Below, one piece after another: positions 45,803 through 58,740 of a stretch of DNA of 64,000 bases; the stretch's first letter is position 1; each line of letters starts with the position of its first letter. A program made the position numbers and the translations under genes. The notes below the pieces were generated by a model. The model was not told where the DNA came from. It saw nothing but the letters and a program-made list of their open reading frames with translations, and ran no database searches. This DNA comes from Allodiplogaster sudhausi (lineage: Eukaryota > Nematoda > Chromadorea > Rhabditida > Diplogasteridae): assembly GCA_945643635.1 (NCBI GenBank), contig CALZFC010000016.1, positions 3,932,501-3,996,500 on the forward strand, in the 5' to 3' direction.

Positions 45803-48800
45803 TCAGAAAAGTGCAATTAATCTTTGTTTAGTATGCTCCGCCCGCTTTTGGGAAACCCCTTTGGGAGACCATGAAGATGCTGGACCCTGACGGACGAGAG
45901 TGACGTCATAGCCGCTGGGGATGCGGCTGGCCGTTTCGTACGCTCGTGTAGCCATTGCTACGTTGCTTCCCAGCCGCCGGAAGCGAGCCTGAGAGGAAAT
46001 TAGTTCCAAAGTCAACCTTTCAATACTTTCTAACCTCTTTCGGTAGAAAAACGACAATTAAATGATAATTATTTAATTAGAGAAAATTACTTCATATGAA
46101 AGAGCATGCAGACTATTGCTATTTGTCGTCAAAGGTTTATGATTACTGCCAAAAATCACCTGAACGAAACATGAGCTACAAATATTTGCTCTTTAACACC
46201 GTGGCACCACTATTAAATCCACATGTACTAGTAAAAACCCGTCATCGTTAAAGTAGTGGATATTTTTTTTACTAATGGTAAATATGTTTTCACCCCTTTT
46301 AAGGATGTATGGATAAATTAAGCACCCATGGTTTTAATGTGACGATAAAATAAAAGAAATACTAGCCTGCGTCGGTTACAGAAAGACTTCGCGAGCCTCT
46401 GCCAGCGGAGGAGGAGCGAAGAGATTCGCGGGCTTCTCTTTCGTATTCGGATGGAGGGCCACCGCCGCCGACACTCCGCGCAGAGCGACACTTGTCAAAG
46501 TGACGAGAGTGGACGCCTTGGAGAGAAAGGGAGAGAGAGAGAGAGAGAATGAGAAGCAGAGCGGAAGAGAGCGAGAGAAAGAGAGGAAAGCAGAATTAGA
46601 AATAAAGAGAGAGAGACAGCAAACAAGAAAAAGAAGAAGAGAGAGAGAAAAAAGGAGTTTTTCTTAACTCAATAAGGGACTAACCGAGCTGCCGATGAAC
46701 TTTAAGCTGCGCCATTTTGATTAGCCTCAAACGGAAGTGACGCGAGCCGAGGCAGAAGAGAATGAAGTTCGACGCCTTTCCGCAGATCACCAATGTGCTG
46801 TGGAAGGAAGAGATTGAGTGAACAAAGATATTGATTTTAAAAAAGATATTAGAAAAGATATACCAACTGAAAAGCTATTGATTGAAAAGATATTAATTGA
46901 AAAATATTTTGATTAAAAACGATTGTGATATAAATAGATATTAATTGAACGTTAGTGATTGAATTGAAGCCGTATTTAACTGTACATACTTTACGCGAAC
47001 GTTATTATTTCATATCGGAAATTTTTTTAAAATTGACAGAAATGATAGAAAAAACCTATGCGTAATCAAAACAAAAAAGAGTATTATTTTATTTTACTTG
47101 CAATTAAAGAACGACAAATTACCTGCATATCATGGTGACGTTGTAGAGTCGTGCGGCATTCAACTGATATGCCGTCCGCAGGAAATAGAGCAATGCCGAC
47201 GGCACATTTGTCACCGTGAACATTGTTACGATGCCTATAACACTTAATTTCCTCCTTTTTCAAGTGAGTAAACCACAAAGAAAAGAACAGGATGAATCAG
47301 AGAAGCGATTTTCATGAAAAAAAACTATTACTGTTTTACCAAAACAGTACGAAAAACTTAACATTCTTCATTGTTATAAACATGTAGATCGGCAAAAAAA
47401 ATGTGTTGATAATTAATTTAAGATCTGACAAGTGACAGTGAGGGTGACTCGATGCTCAGTCTTCTGGAAGGCGGTCGGCTCAGCTGCACGACTGAAACTT
47501 TTTTGACTTAAATTCTACTTTAAAGAAAATTATCTGTTAATTTTTATAACGAGAATAACTTTTAATTATAGTTTTAAATAATAAAAAGTGTTTCTTTTTT
47601 AATAAGAACAATTCACCGACCGTCGATGCGAGCAGTCGACGCTGGCCGTGCCTCCAAAGGAGAGCGCCCGCTGGCGATGCCTCAGTGCGCCGAGTAGAAG
47701 CGCGTTCAACGCCTTGAAAGGAAACGGAGTATTGATTTTTTTTTTATAGATTTATAATTTTTAAATCCCTTGCTTTGAGCTACGTCTTACCTAGAAACAA
47801 CACAAAATTGGTAGTAGACATTTGAAGTGATCTAGTAAAATTAGTAAAATTGCATTTCTAAAAAAATAAAAAAAATATTAGTATCTTTTTAATAATCGTA
47901 AAAGCATAATTACCGTCAGCAGGACGATCGGAAATAGAATCATGGCGAAGATGTAGAGCATGGCCGAGGTGGCCAAGAATTGTCGGAAGGCGGACGAGAA
48001 CGGATTCGTCTGATTGCCCCACCAAGATCTAGCAAAAAATAGTACTTCTTTCTTTTATTAATGCTCACTAGCTTTTGTGTATTTTTTCTTTTAAAATGTA
48101 AGCACAAAATTTACCAATTGAAAGCTTAAAAGATCTCAATATCAGATGATAGAAAGATAAAACTCCGAACCCGTCGTTATTGATCGGCATGCAACGTGAG
48201 TAGAGTTGAGTGTCGTTGCAGTAACTTCTGAGATTAATGAAAAGGTGTAAATGACAGCTTGCCTCATTTGCAGTCAAACATTATATGAAATGGCCTCAAG
48301 CTAATGGATGTCCTTATCATTCAACCCAATTTAACTATTAATTTCAACGACTATTGAAGCCTTAACGCCAATCGAAATATTTGCTGCATATATTCATTTT
48401 CACTCGAGCAAAAGCGGCGTTGCATTAAGTATCTTTTTTTCCCAGAAAATCAAAAAAAAATTCGTCTCAAAATTGTGCATCACACTAAAGTAGCACGAAA
48501 ATAACCTTAATCTATTTGAATTTTCCAGAATCGAGTCTCTCTAAAACACACATGCGCCCTTGCGTCAGGCAAAAGTGTCGCGAACTTAAAAACCTGCATT
48601 TTCTGCTCTTTAATATGTAGTTAGTTAAAAAAATAGAAATATGTACCTGACGAGACAAAAGTACTCGACATGCTGATAGGCGGTCATGGCGCCGGTGAGA
48701 ATGAAGACGGCCGAGAGCAGCGCCGGCATCCGGCCGCGTCCCCAGCTGCCGCGCACATACAGAGGGTTGCGGATACCGACCAGGCGGTCCGCGCACACCA

Positions 48801-49879
48801 GGATGACACACCTAAAATAAGGGCACTAAAAATATGACTACCTAAATTAAGGGCACTAAAAATATAACTACCTAAAATAGCTGCTGTGTTTTTGTTTTCT
48901 AGAAATATGTATATATATTTGTAGCATAGATGAAAAGATATTTTCATACCATATCGCGACAGCCGAACACCAATTCGCCAGAGACAGCAGATGCACCTGA
49001 ACAGGATTTATTCACTCAATTAAAGATATTGAGAAGATATTTTCACGAAATGTCCTCGTGAAAATATCCACTCAATATCTGTGCACTAACATTTGCGAAT
49101 CTACATACGTACGTATTTTCATGCTTATTTTCAAGCTACATACCTTGCTGTGGAAGTAGAGCCAACGGAAGCTGTAGTTGAATGTGAATATCGAATAGTT
49201 GGCGAGGATGTTCGGGAAAAGCAGAAAGAGAAAGATGATGTCCGCGAATGCGAGAACGGAGAGGAAGGTGTTCGCGCTATAAAAAAAAGCTTGTTTCCAT
49301 TTAAATTCAGTTATAAATTGTAAATATAAGAAAGTTAGTCTTCATTTAAATTAATTTAAAGTCATAAATTGTAAGAACTAAATTATTCAAATAATATTAT
49401 TCAGGTCAGTTACTATATATAGAAAAAAGTAGCAAAAAAGCCGTTAAAAATGCATCTCATATCCAAGTGAAAGGAACCAAAAAAGAACGTTTTAAATTGC
49501 TCATCTCTCACCGATTCCTCATGCTCCGGTTGAGCAGAACGGTCAGGTTGAGCATGTTGCCAAAGATGCCAAAGATGGCAACGGTCGGGTAAAAGTATCT
49601 GCAATCTTTCTATGATCATATGAATTGGTTATGTTAAAGAAAATATTGTTAGAATAAGTGAATTGGCTCAGAAGTCATCAACACTTTTCGATTCGCCTCA
49701 TGACCAAGGGGGGCTGTGATGGATTTTATGGAAATTTCTCTTACCGGATTTTCCCTCAGCACATTTTTCCCCAGCAGATTCGCTCACCTCTGCAGCGCAT
49801 ATTCGAGGTCCGATCCGTGCACCATCTGCTGCTGTCGCGACAGGCAAACGTGCGAGAAGTTGGCCGCCGGCGGCCGCAT
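45803..49879 (-). CDS. Rhodopsin-family GPCR, FMRFamide/myosuppressin-receptor-like
   Basis: Thirteen minus-strand exons, all in phase, 465 residues: 49788-49879, 49512-49598, 49144-49276, 48950-48996, 48647-48811, 48171-48227, 47914-48028, 47621-47712, 47430-47491, 47123-47234, 46685-46797, 46380-46516, 45803-45988. N-terminus has an N-glycosylation site (ANFS). TM1 about 35-55 (FGIFGNMLNLTVLLN), TM2 63-85 (LSVLAFAD), TM3 105-127 ending CADRLVGIRNPLY (DRL instead of DRY), TM4 143-162, loop 2 with Cys, TM5 213-233, a basic loop 3 (LRHRQRALS), TM6 from HRVTLTV to NVPSALLYF, TM7 ending GKASNFILFCLGSRHFR (NFILF where NPxxY is usual), then a long Ser/Arg-rich tail. The pattern fits nematode neuropeptide receptors of the FMRFamide/DMSR group, acting through G proteins at the plasma membrane. 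The ligand cannot be read from sequence. Neuronal expression is inferred from the family. Confidence 0.92.
48812..48885. repeat. Tandem repeat carrying the 3' splice site
   Basis: About 2.3 copies of a 32-base unit (AAGGGCACTAAAAATATGAC with CTACCTAAA) next to the exon end 48811. On the minus strand each unit repeats the acceptor-like ATTTTAGGT, so three potential 3' splice sites precede this exon. Confidence 0.75.
49024..49080. other. Intronic hairpin in the GPCR gene
   Basis: AGATATTGAGAAGATATTTT (from 49024) through CACGA pairs with TCGTGAAAATATCCACTCAA (from 49056) to 49080: about 23 bp of stem with one two-base mismatch and a seven-base loop, inside the intron between 48996 and 49144. 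Confidence 0.7.
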
Positions 49880-51405
49880 TTTGGTGCGCTTTCTGCGATA
49901 TCTTCTTCTTCTCCACCAGACACACCGAAAGTGCTGCGTGAGCTTAATCGATTAAAACGAATTGAATTATACATTGATTAAAGTCCGAAAGTGAAGCGAC
50001 GCCGACTTATATTATGTACAGAGCTCTCTCGAATATTATGCCACGAACACATTTCTGCGAACGAAAAAAAGAACGAGCGGCGGATGAGAATTCAATGTTC
50101 AATGGAGCGTAACAATGGCACAGCGAAAATGCTTGAGGAATCGGCACATCAAGAAAAATGCTCGAAAAGGCCTATTTCAGCTTTTTTTCAACTTGTGAGC
50201 TTTAAAGTTTCTTGAAAACAATAATGCCAATCTCAAAAGGAGGAAAAATCGGGGAGGCTGAAATGAATACAAAGTAAAAAGAGATGTTTCCCAGCATAAT
50301 AGAAATAATAACAATGAGATGAACAAAAGGAATAAAAGGTATTGTATGAATAGGAAGAGACTAACAGCTGATAAAATCCGCGCAAAACATACATACTCGA
50401 GTCAAAGATGGAACTTTGCACCTTATGGTCTTAATTTCAAGAGAAGTTTCAATCATTAAAAACTCGTACAAACATTTAATCCTTGCATTTTTCAAAAAAA
50501 TATTTTCGAGAGCGGGTTTCAAATTACAAGTGTCTTATTCTTATTTAAAGCGACTTCCTTGGGAAGATCAGGAAGGTTCAAAGGGATCTTATTGTTAGAA
50601 GGAACGGCCGAGTGCAACATTTCTAGTTCCGTTCTAGCGAGAGGAGAAAGAAAGAGACAAAATGTGAACGTGCAACAAAACGAAGCTAATATGGAGACAG
50701 GTCCGCCTCGTGAGATGTGTGTTTTTCCATGTGGATACACGTTCCTCGAGCAAGGATAAAAAAAACGAAAAGAAGAAAAGAAGCAAAAGAAAGGGTAAAA
50801 GAACGCATGTTCAAGAGATGATGAAAACAGGCAAGGAAATGTCATTTAGAGTAGCAGCATGCGGTATGGGCTTGTGCTGATTATTTACAAGAAAGAAATA
50901 GAGAGACAGCCAGTGAGAGTAACAAGAATAAGATGTAAAAGATGCAGTACACGACGAATGGAAGACTGCATAAGGAAAGTCATGCATTCTGTTTATTTTT
51001 ATTATTTTTTTATATTTTTTTTTTACAAAAGGCACTAATTATAAGACTTTTCGAAATGTAATACACATTAATGAATAGAATAAAATAAGAGCCAATTCCA
51101 AGCAATGCTAACTCTTTCGCATTCTATATATCAGTCACTGACCTCTCTCGCCCACTCCCCAAGAATCTACTTACGATTAGTTGTAGATCGTACGAGATTG
51201 TCAATTTAATTGTTTCTCCAATTAGCTGACTCACACGGAAGACGATGCTTGCTGCTGGATTGGCACCATCTTTTTTCTCCTCAAATGAGCAAGAATTAAA
51301 AGTCTTAGAATTCCAAGTTTTACAATAACAACAACAAAAATTTACGGTATTTTGTTTTGTCAAGGAGATCGGGCGAATGTATTTGTACATGTTATCCCCA
51401 ATAGT
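49880..51405. other. Upstream region of the GPCR, no gene seen
   Basis: Holds the 5'UTR and promoter of the GPCR (transcribed leftwards). Open frames are short and without splice partners. Confidence 0.5.
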
Positions 51406-51858
51406 ATGAATTCTAGCAAAAGAACAGCGTCCGCTTACGTCAGGGCGCGATTTAGGAGGAACACATACTATATGCAGACAAATGAGAAGGAGATTGACGA
51501 CGCCTTTTTTGCGAGCTGCTCAGCTTCGGTCATGAAAGAGATTCGCGAGAGTATCCACGTGAGAGGGTGCGGCCGCTGTCACTTTCTCTCTTCTCGCTCT
51601 CCCTCGCTCTCGCTCTCTCTCTCTCTCTTTGCCTTTCTCTCTCTCTCTTTCACCCTATCTTCCACTCACTCTCTCTCTCTCTCTTTCACTCTCTTTCTCT
51701 ACCTTCTCTCTCCTTCTCTCTGCCTTCTCTCTATGCTTCTCTGCCTCAAACGTCCACCAATAAAAAAAAGTAGACAGTCCTCGGCGGAGGCCGACGAGGG
51801 AATGTGCCAGCTCGACACGGATGGCGGCAACGTTAACAGCTGTGGCAGCCCCGCGTGA
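51406..51858 (+). CDS. Candidate two-exon small protein with a (CT)n intron
   Basis: Exons 51406-51558 and 51778-51858 join at CAC|GTGAGA...GACAG|TCC to give 77 residues: MNSSKRTASAYVRARFRRN, then TNEKEIDDAFFASCSASVM, ending NVNSCGSPA. The ATG lies one base after CCAATAG. The intron is mostly (CT)n and has a length divisible by three with no stop, so an unspliced product of 151 codons is also open. It could be the last two exons of a larger gene. No family recognised. Confidence 0.4.
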   Translation: MNSSKRTASAYVRARFRRNTYYMQTNEKEIDDAFFASCSASVMKEIRESIHVRGCGRCHFLSSRSPSLSLSLSLFAFLSLSFTLSSTHSLSLSFTLFLYLLSPSLCLLSMLLCLKRPPIKKSRQSSAEADEGMCQLDTDGGNVNSCGSPA

Positions 51859-54800
51859 ATGTACTACGTTTGCGGGGCACTGAATGGGGTTGAGAGAGAG
51901 AGAGAGAAGGATAGAGAGAGTGAGAGAGAACGAGAAGGAAGGAAAGAGAGTAGGAAAGAAAGAAAGAAAGACAGTGTTGAGAAGCATAGAAGAGATGCAT
52001 TTGTACTTGAGAGACCAGGCGAAAGCGAAAGGAAGAGAGCGAGTGACAGAGGAGACGATAGAGGGAGAGGGAGGGAGAGTGAGAAACAAAGAAAGAGTGT
52101 GGATTAGGCAGTCATAAACTGACGCAAATGGTGTGAATTGTATGTGCAAGCTAAGGGCTGATGAAGTGGAGAACGCAAACGCCTTCCGAGACATGACGAC
52201 GCAGTCAAGGGTGGAAGGACCATCTGGTTGGCAGAATGAGGGAGAGAGAAAGAGAGAGTTAGAGAGAGTGAGAGATAGAGAGAGAGAGAGCGTGTGACAG
52301 AGAGAGAGATGAGAGAACAACGAGAGTGAGAGATAGAGAGCGTGTGACAGAAAGAAAGAGAGAAAGAGAGAGAGAGAGAGAGTGAGAGAGTTTGTGAGAT
52401 AGACAAAATTTAAAGAAGATATCGCGTCAGAATGCGTGTGGAAAGAACGGTAGACGAAAGAACTGTTTTCTCTCTCTTAAAAATGTGATGAAAGTTAATA
52501 GGAATGGTATTGATTTGAAAAGAATTGTTCATAGTGATATTATCTCATTGGCATAAGAACGCGTCGTCATAAATTCTCCTTTTTTTATATTGACATAATG
52601 TATGAATCATGTCATAGTTTTTTTTAATGACGAAGACTAAAAAACCAAAGTGTCGTTGTGGCCGTTCATTGGCTATCAAATACAATTTAGCCTTCGGAGC
52701 AACGTCATAAGGTCTTTGCTTAAAAGGACGCTTGTGTGCAAAAGTGTCAACCTCTTATAAGCATAAATAATTGTAAGAATCTGTGCATTTGGAACAAAGG
52801 AATGTCTAAAGATTATTCAAATCCAGTGATCAATGTAAATGCATGTGTATATTAGGCATGCCACGATATGGCATAACAGAATATGCTGGTATGTATGTAC
52901 GTGTCAGTGTGCTTTCTGGAAAAACGGGAGTTGCGAGAAGAGAAAGAGAACGAGAGAGAAATAGATAGAGCAAGACAGAGAGAGAATGCGAGAGAGAGAG
53001 AGAGAGCTAGAGAGAGCGAGAGCGAGAGAGAAATAAAGAGAGCAAGACAGAGAGAGATTGCGAGAGAGAGAGAGAGAGTGTGCGAGAGAGAATGAGAGAA
53101 AAAGCGTGAGGCAAAAAAGTGAAGGAGATGGAGGGACAGACACATAGAGAGAGTGAGAGTGTTTAAAGTATTAAAAAGATAGTTATGCTATCAGCGATGA
53201 GAAAAAGAAAAGAATAATATATCTCACATTGTTGAACACACTCAATGCAGGCTTCAAGGACTTGAAGTAAACCTCCAGCAAATTATGTGGCATCTGTTTA
53301 AACGGTGTAGTGTTAGAAACGAGAGAAGTAACGAGATAAGGAGAGAGAGAGAGAGGGGAGAGAGAGATAGAGAGAGAGATGGAGATAGAGAGATAGAGAG
53401 AGAGTGAGAGAGAGAGAGAGAGAGATAGAGAGAGAGAGAGATTCAGATGGCATGTTGAAGGGAAAATGAGGAAAAAAAGCTGAGAAATGCTACATTTTTT
53501 TCGCAGCATGATTCTGAAAATGTCGAGAGGACATGTGCTACCAGGAATAAGAAAAAGAGTAGAACAGCTCTTAAAGCGAATCTCAGAAAATCACTCCGAA
53601 TCATACAATTCTAGGTGATATTTATGGTTAAAAGGGCAAAGTGAGCTAAAAAGAGAATGAAGAAGGAAGGAGGAAGGGAATGTAGAATCCGAGAGAGAGA
53701 AAGAGAGACAGAGAGAGAGAGAGAGACAGATGCAGAGTGAATGAGAGGCATTGTAGCAGAGAAGTCGTCAACTATTCTTAATCTGCTGCACAAGGATACA
53801 TTTGAGCAGGGTGGAGATATAAGCGGAAGAGGAAGGCACAGAAGAAGATTTCGTTCAAGTGGCGCATATTTTCTTCTTTTTTCTCATTTTCAATTGCTCG
53901 GGCTTTCATTTTTCATCAATGTGCAACTGTTTATCACATTATTTTTGGCGTAGTAAAATAAAATAAAATAAAGTGAGAAACCTATGTTTTTTCCATTCCA
54001 AATGAGTCTACAAAATATTGAAAAAAAAACGCTTTCTAAAGGAATAGAGCTAGAAAGAAGAAAAAAACCGAGCTTTTAGGATCGAACATTTTATCTATGG
54101 TAGGTGGTTTTCGGATGTGAGCTGCGTTGAAATTACAGTGATTTGAAAGAGGAATCGGTACGACAAGGTTTTCTTTTTGTTGGTATAAAATTTGGAGAGA
54201 AAATAAATAAGATATGAGCGGGATCGGAAAATGGACGATTATAGATTTATCGATTTACTGCAGTTCCACATCACCAGAGGCGTGCACAAATAAAAACTCA
54301 CTTATGTTAGAACTAGATTTGAACGAAATAAACGAGGAAAAATTTCGCAGATAGTCGTCATTACAGCACTTCCGACAAGGTGGTTTTAAGAGCAGACATT
54401 TGAATAATAATAAAAAAAGATGAAAACCACGTGGTTGTTCAACAAGTTTTTCTGGGCACGCATGCTAAATAAGCGAGGAATCTGGAGAAGTCTCTCGGGT
54501 GTGATCTTTATCGGTCCAAGTACGACAGAAAAGGGTCCTTTTTGAGTAAGAGAGAGGGAGAGAGACAGAGAAAGATTAGTAAGGAAGATGAACGAGAGGA
54601 AAAGGCAGGGAAAGTGTGCAGTGGAATAGAAAGAGGGAGGAATAGATTGAGGAAAGAAATATATTTTCATTAAGCACAGAAAATATTTTTATTATATCTA
54701 TTATAAAAGAGCATGCACGACTAATTGGAAGAAAGGATGCAAATGTCTTAACAAATGTACATATTTACTATGGACGAACTGGATAAAGGCGGTTTTATGT

Positions 54801-56460
54801 GTTGACCTACGTATAAATAAACCTACTAGAAACATAGCACGATTTTCGTCATCAGTGCGCTGCTTATAGAAGATATATCACATTGTGTTGTACATCTTAT
54901 AAGTTAAAAAATATATAGTACATACATGTTCTATTTTTGAGGTTTCTGTTGCAATTTGAGAGAAAAAGTGTGTACCACCTCTTGAAGTCTGGAGCGTGAA
55001 CATAAAACACTCCTACTCACCATCACACACACATATTCGCAAAATATAAGATAAAATGGCCATGAAATCGGCTCGGATGTCGTGAGGCATCTATCAGGAA
55101 TAGCGCAAGGGGAAGGTATATCAGTCTGGACGTGATAGAGAGAAAGAGAGAGACAGCGAGAGAGAGAGGGTGAGATAAAAAAAAAACCGACGATATATGG
55201 ACAGGTTGTGAGTTGCAAAAGAGACAGAGAAACAGAAAAGAAATGAAAAGAGGGAGTGAGAGAGAAAGAGAGATGCGTGAGACGGAGGAAGGCAGAGATT
55301 GAGAGAGAGAGAGAAGGAGAGAGAGAGAGAAAGAGAGAGAGAGAAAGAGAGAGAGAGAGATAGAGGGAGAGAGCGAGAGATAGAGAGCGCCAACAACTCA
55401 TTCCTCATGCTCGACATGATAGCCATATATCCGCACTGCAGCCTCCTTCTTTCTATCACGCGATGTTTAGAACTTTTTCATCTTAACTTAATTCTCTTTC
55501 GTTCCCTCCTTCTTTCTCTATCTCTCTTTAGCCCTAATACTCTCACTATCTTTAACTCTCTCTCGCTCTCTCGCTCTTAAGAACATTCTCTTTCTCACAC
55601 AAATCTCTCTCTCACTCTCTCTCTCTCTCTCTCTCTCTCTTATCTCACCCACCGCCTTCTCCTCAACCGTCATCGTTTTCTCGAATGACGTTCACTTTAG
55701 CAGCTCAACTTAAACGACTACCATGAGAGAGAGGCAGAGAGAGAGAGAGAGAAAGAGAAAGAGAAACAGAGAGAGGAGGCCATTTCTTTCAACTCTCACA
55801 TGCTTCTGCAGGCAGCCTTCTTCAGCCTCTTCTTCCCTGCTCCATGAATAGGCAATTAGAGTCAGATATTGGATGCCGGTGCAAAAAAGTTGGACAATTC
55901 GTAAGAGCAAGAGAGAAAGAGCGAGAGATAATGAGAGAGAATGAGAGAGAGAGACCGAGCGAGAGAGAGAGAAAGAGAGAGCTAGTGAGAGAGCAAGAAA
56001 GAGAGAGAGATAGACAAGTGCGAGACAAGAATAGTCATGCGTGAAAGGGCGCGCTAGAGGGCTCTCCCAATTATTAGGACGAGAACAGGTGATCTCTTTC
56101 CGGAGGAGCACGACGATGGCCTCCGGCGATGTCCTCTGGATATGAAGAGGAGAGGAAATTGAAGGGGGAGGGTAAAAAGAAAGAGAACGGAGATAGAGAT
56201 ATTATGAGAGCAGAGAAAGAAAGAGAGAAGAGGAGAGAGAGAGAGTGTGTAAGAGGGAGAGGGAGGAAGAGAGAGAGAGAGAGAAAGGAGAAAGGAAAAA
56301 GGAAAGACAGAGAGAGAGAGAGAGAGGCAGTAGCGCATCCTCTGTATGTGCTAGCAGGAAGAATAGATGTAAGTAAGAAAGTGTCCTGAGGGTCTGGGCG
56401 TTCTCTCTTTCACATATCTCTTCATTACTGTTTTTCTGTTCCCGTTTTGCATCGTCATCA

Positions 56461-56497
<37 letters not shown>

Positions 56498-57708
56498 CTT
56501 TAACTGAAAAGAGTATCAGAATATCCGCTACAACTCACAGGCATTATGTCACATGATCTTGATCGCGCTTTTGCAAGAATCCGCAGCATAATTTGTATCC
56601 TTTCAGAAAAAAAAACCCTTCAAGGATAAAGCGGGAGCGACAAACTAAATATTCAAATATTTCTATGTGTGTGCGCTATTCCGGTGGTGCAAAAGTGCAA
56701 ATCGTGCAATTAATCAAGAAAATGAAAAATGATTCTACTTTGGAATCGCGATAGAGAGAGTTGGAGATGGAGCAAGTGTGAGAGATTGGGAGAGAGTGAG
56801 TGGGAGTGAGAGAAGAAGAGGGAGAGAGAGAAGGCGGAGAGAGCGTTAAATAGAGGAGAGTTCAGAGAGATTGTACCCATTCTTTACAATTAGTCTCCGC
56901 AACAAGAGAATAGAGGGGAACGACGACGTCAACAACAAGGGAGTGTCAGTTAACGATAGCTTAAGGACTTCTGCACCGGAGCGAGGATGAGTAAGAGAGC
57001 GTGAGTAAGAGCGAGAGAGAGAGAGAGAGAGGGAGAGAGAGCCTTAGATGGATAGAGAGAGAAAGTATGAGACAGAGAGAGAGAGAGAGTGGGTATGAGA
57101 TAGACTGAGAGAGAGTGAGAGTGAGAAGAGAAGCTATAATCTAGAGAGAGAGTGAGAGTGATAGTGAGAAGAGAAGCTATAATCTAGAGAGAGAAGAGAG
57201 CGAAAGAGAGAGAGAGAGCGAGAGAGAGAGAGAGCTTGAAATCACCATCTCGCCACCAATGAAAGAGTAAGGAACTCAAATTTGCGGGTGCCTTGGGCGA
57301 GGGAAACTGAAAAAGACGAGGAATCAGCTGTCCGCTGCAGTGTTCGGCGTTCCACTCGGCTTGCATTTGGGATCGCTGCTCTCTCTCTCTCTCTCTCTCT
57401 CTCTCGCTCTCTCTCGCTCTCTCTCGCTCTCTCTCTCTCTCTCTCTTTCGCTCGCTCTCTCTCTCTCTCCCTGTCACACTATCGCTTTCTTCCCTCCACC
57501 TCTCTCTCTCTCTCGGCCTCTCTCTGTCTCTCACTTTTTCTCCTTCGCAATCATAATCTCTCGCTTACTTCCTCTTACTCTTTTTTTCCTTTCTGTCTTC
57601 CACCCAAAAATCCTGACACACCACGCGATTTTCCAAGGACGGATATAGAGCAGGAAGTCTCTTTGAGCTCATTTAGCAGCTATCCACGGAATGACAGCTT
57701 CTCGCTCG

Positions 57709-57757
<49 letters not shown>

Positions 57758-58101
57758 TCTCTAACTGCGATGATGAAACTCTAATCTCTCTCTCAGCAAC
57801 TCTCTGTCCCTTTCATTCTCTCTCTCTATTTCTCTCTCTCTCCCTCTCTCTCCCTCTGTCTCCCTCTCTCTCTCTCCCTCTGTCTCTCTCTCCTCTCCTC
57901 GACAATTAAGAGCTGCCGTTCTTCTTTCCATTCCACGACACCTTCATTAGCCTTTCTGACCTCCTCTTCTCTTTCCGGGGCGCCAAGTGGGAGAGCAGAG
58001 GGTTCGACCGGCCACAGAGGCTCTCCTCCCCTCCCCACACACCAAATACCCCCAAATCCATTGACATCCGATGCGCAATCCTAAACAAACCAGCTGGATA
58101 T

Positions 58102-58151
<50 letters not shown>

Positions 58152-58566
58152 TGACAGTCTCTTAAAAAAGAGAAAGATAAAGTAAAGTGGGAAAAATTAG
58201 ATTGGAATTGAGACAAATTGCGGAAAGGTGATAACACAAAGATGATGGAAACCAAAATCGAATGAGAGAGAGAAAGAGAGAGGGAAATTATGACGAGAGA
58301 GAGAGCGAGAGAGAGATAGAAAGAGAGAGGAAAAGAGAGAGAGAGAGGGAGATAGAGAGAGAGTCGACAGAGAAGGCGAAAGAGAATAGAGAGAGAGTAC
58401 AAAGATAGAGAAAATGATATACAACACCGCTCTTGTCTGAACGTGAACAACAAATCGAAGAGCACTAAATGAGAGAATCCCCAGCGGTAATCGGAGATTG
58501 CTTTCAGACGTACCCGAACAAGTGCTCGAACAACAACATGCTAAAAGGACAAAAGGGGAGAACAGC

Positions 58567-58606
<40 letters not shown>

Positions 58607-58695
58607 GGAAAAAGACAGAAAGAGAGGGAAAGAAGAAGAGATAGAAAAGAAGGAAAGTGAGGAGAGAGAAAGAAAAAGAGAGACAGAGACATAGA

Positions 58696-58740
<45 letters not shown>

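Noticed and set aside
46380..46516. Alternative frame in GPCR exon 12 (ASTLVTLTSVALRG...)
   Set aside because: Its phase does not match exons 11 and 13; the Ser/Arg-rich frame does on both sides.
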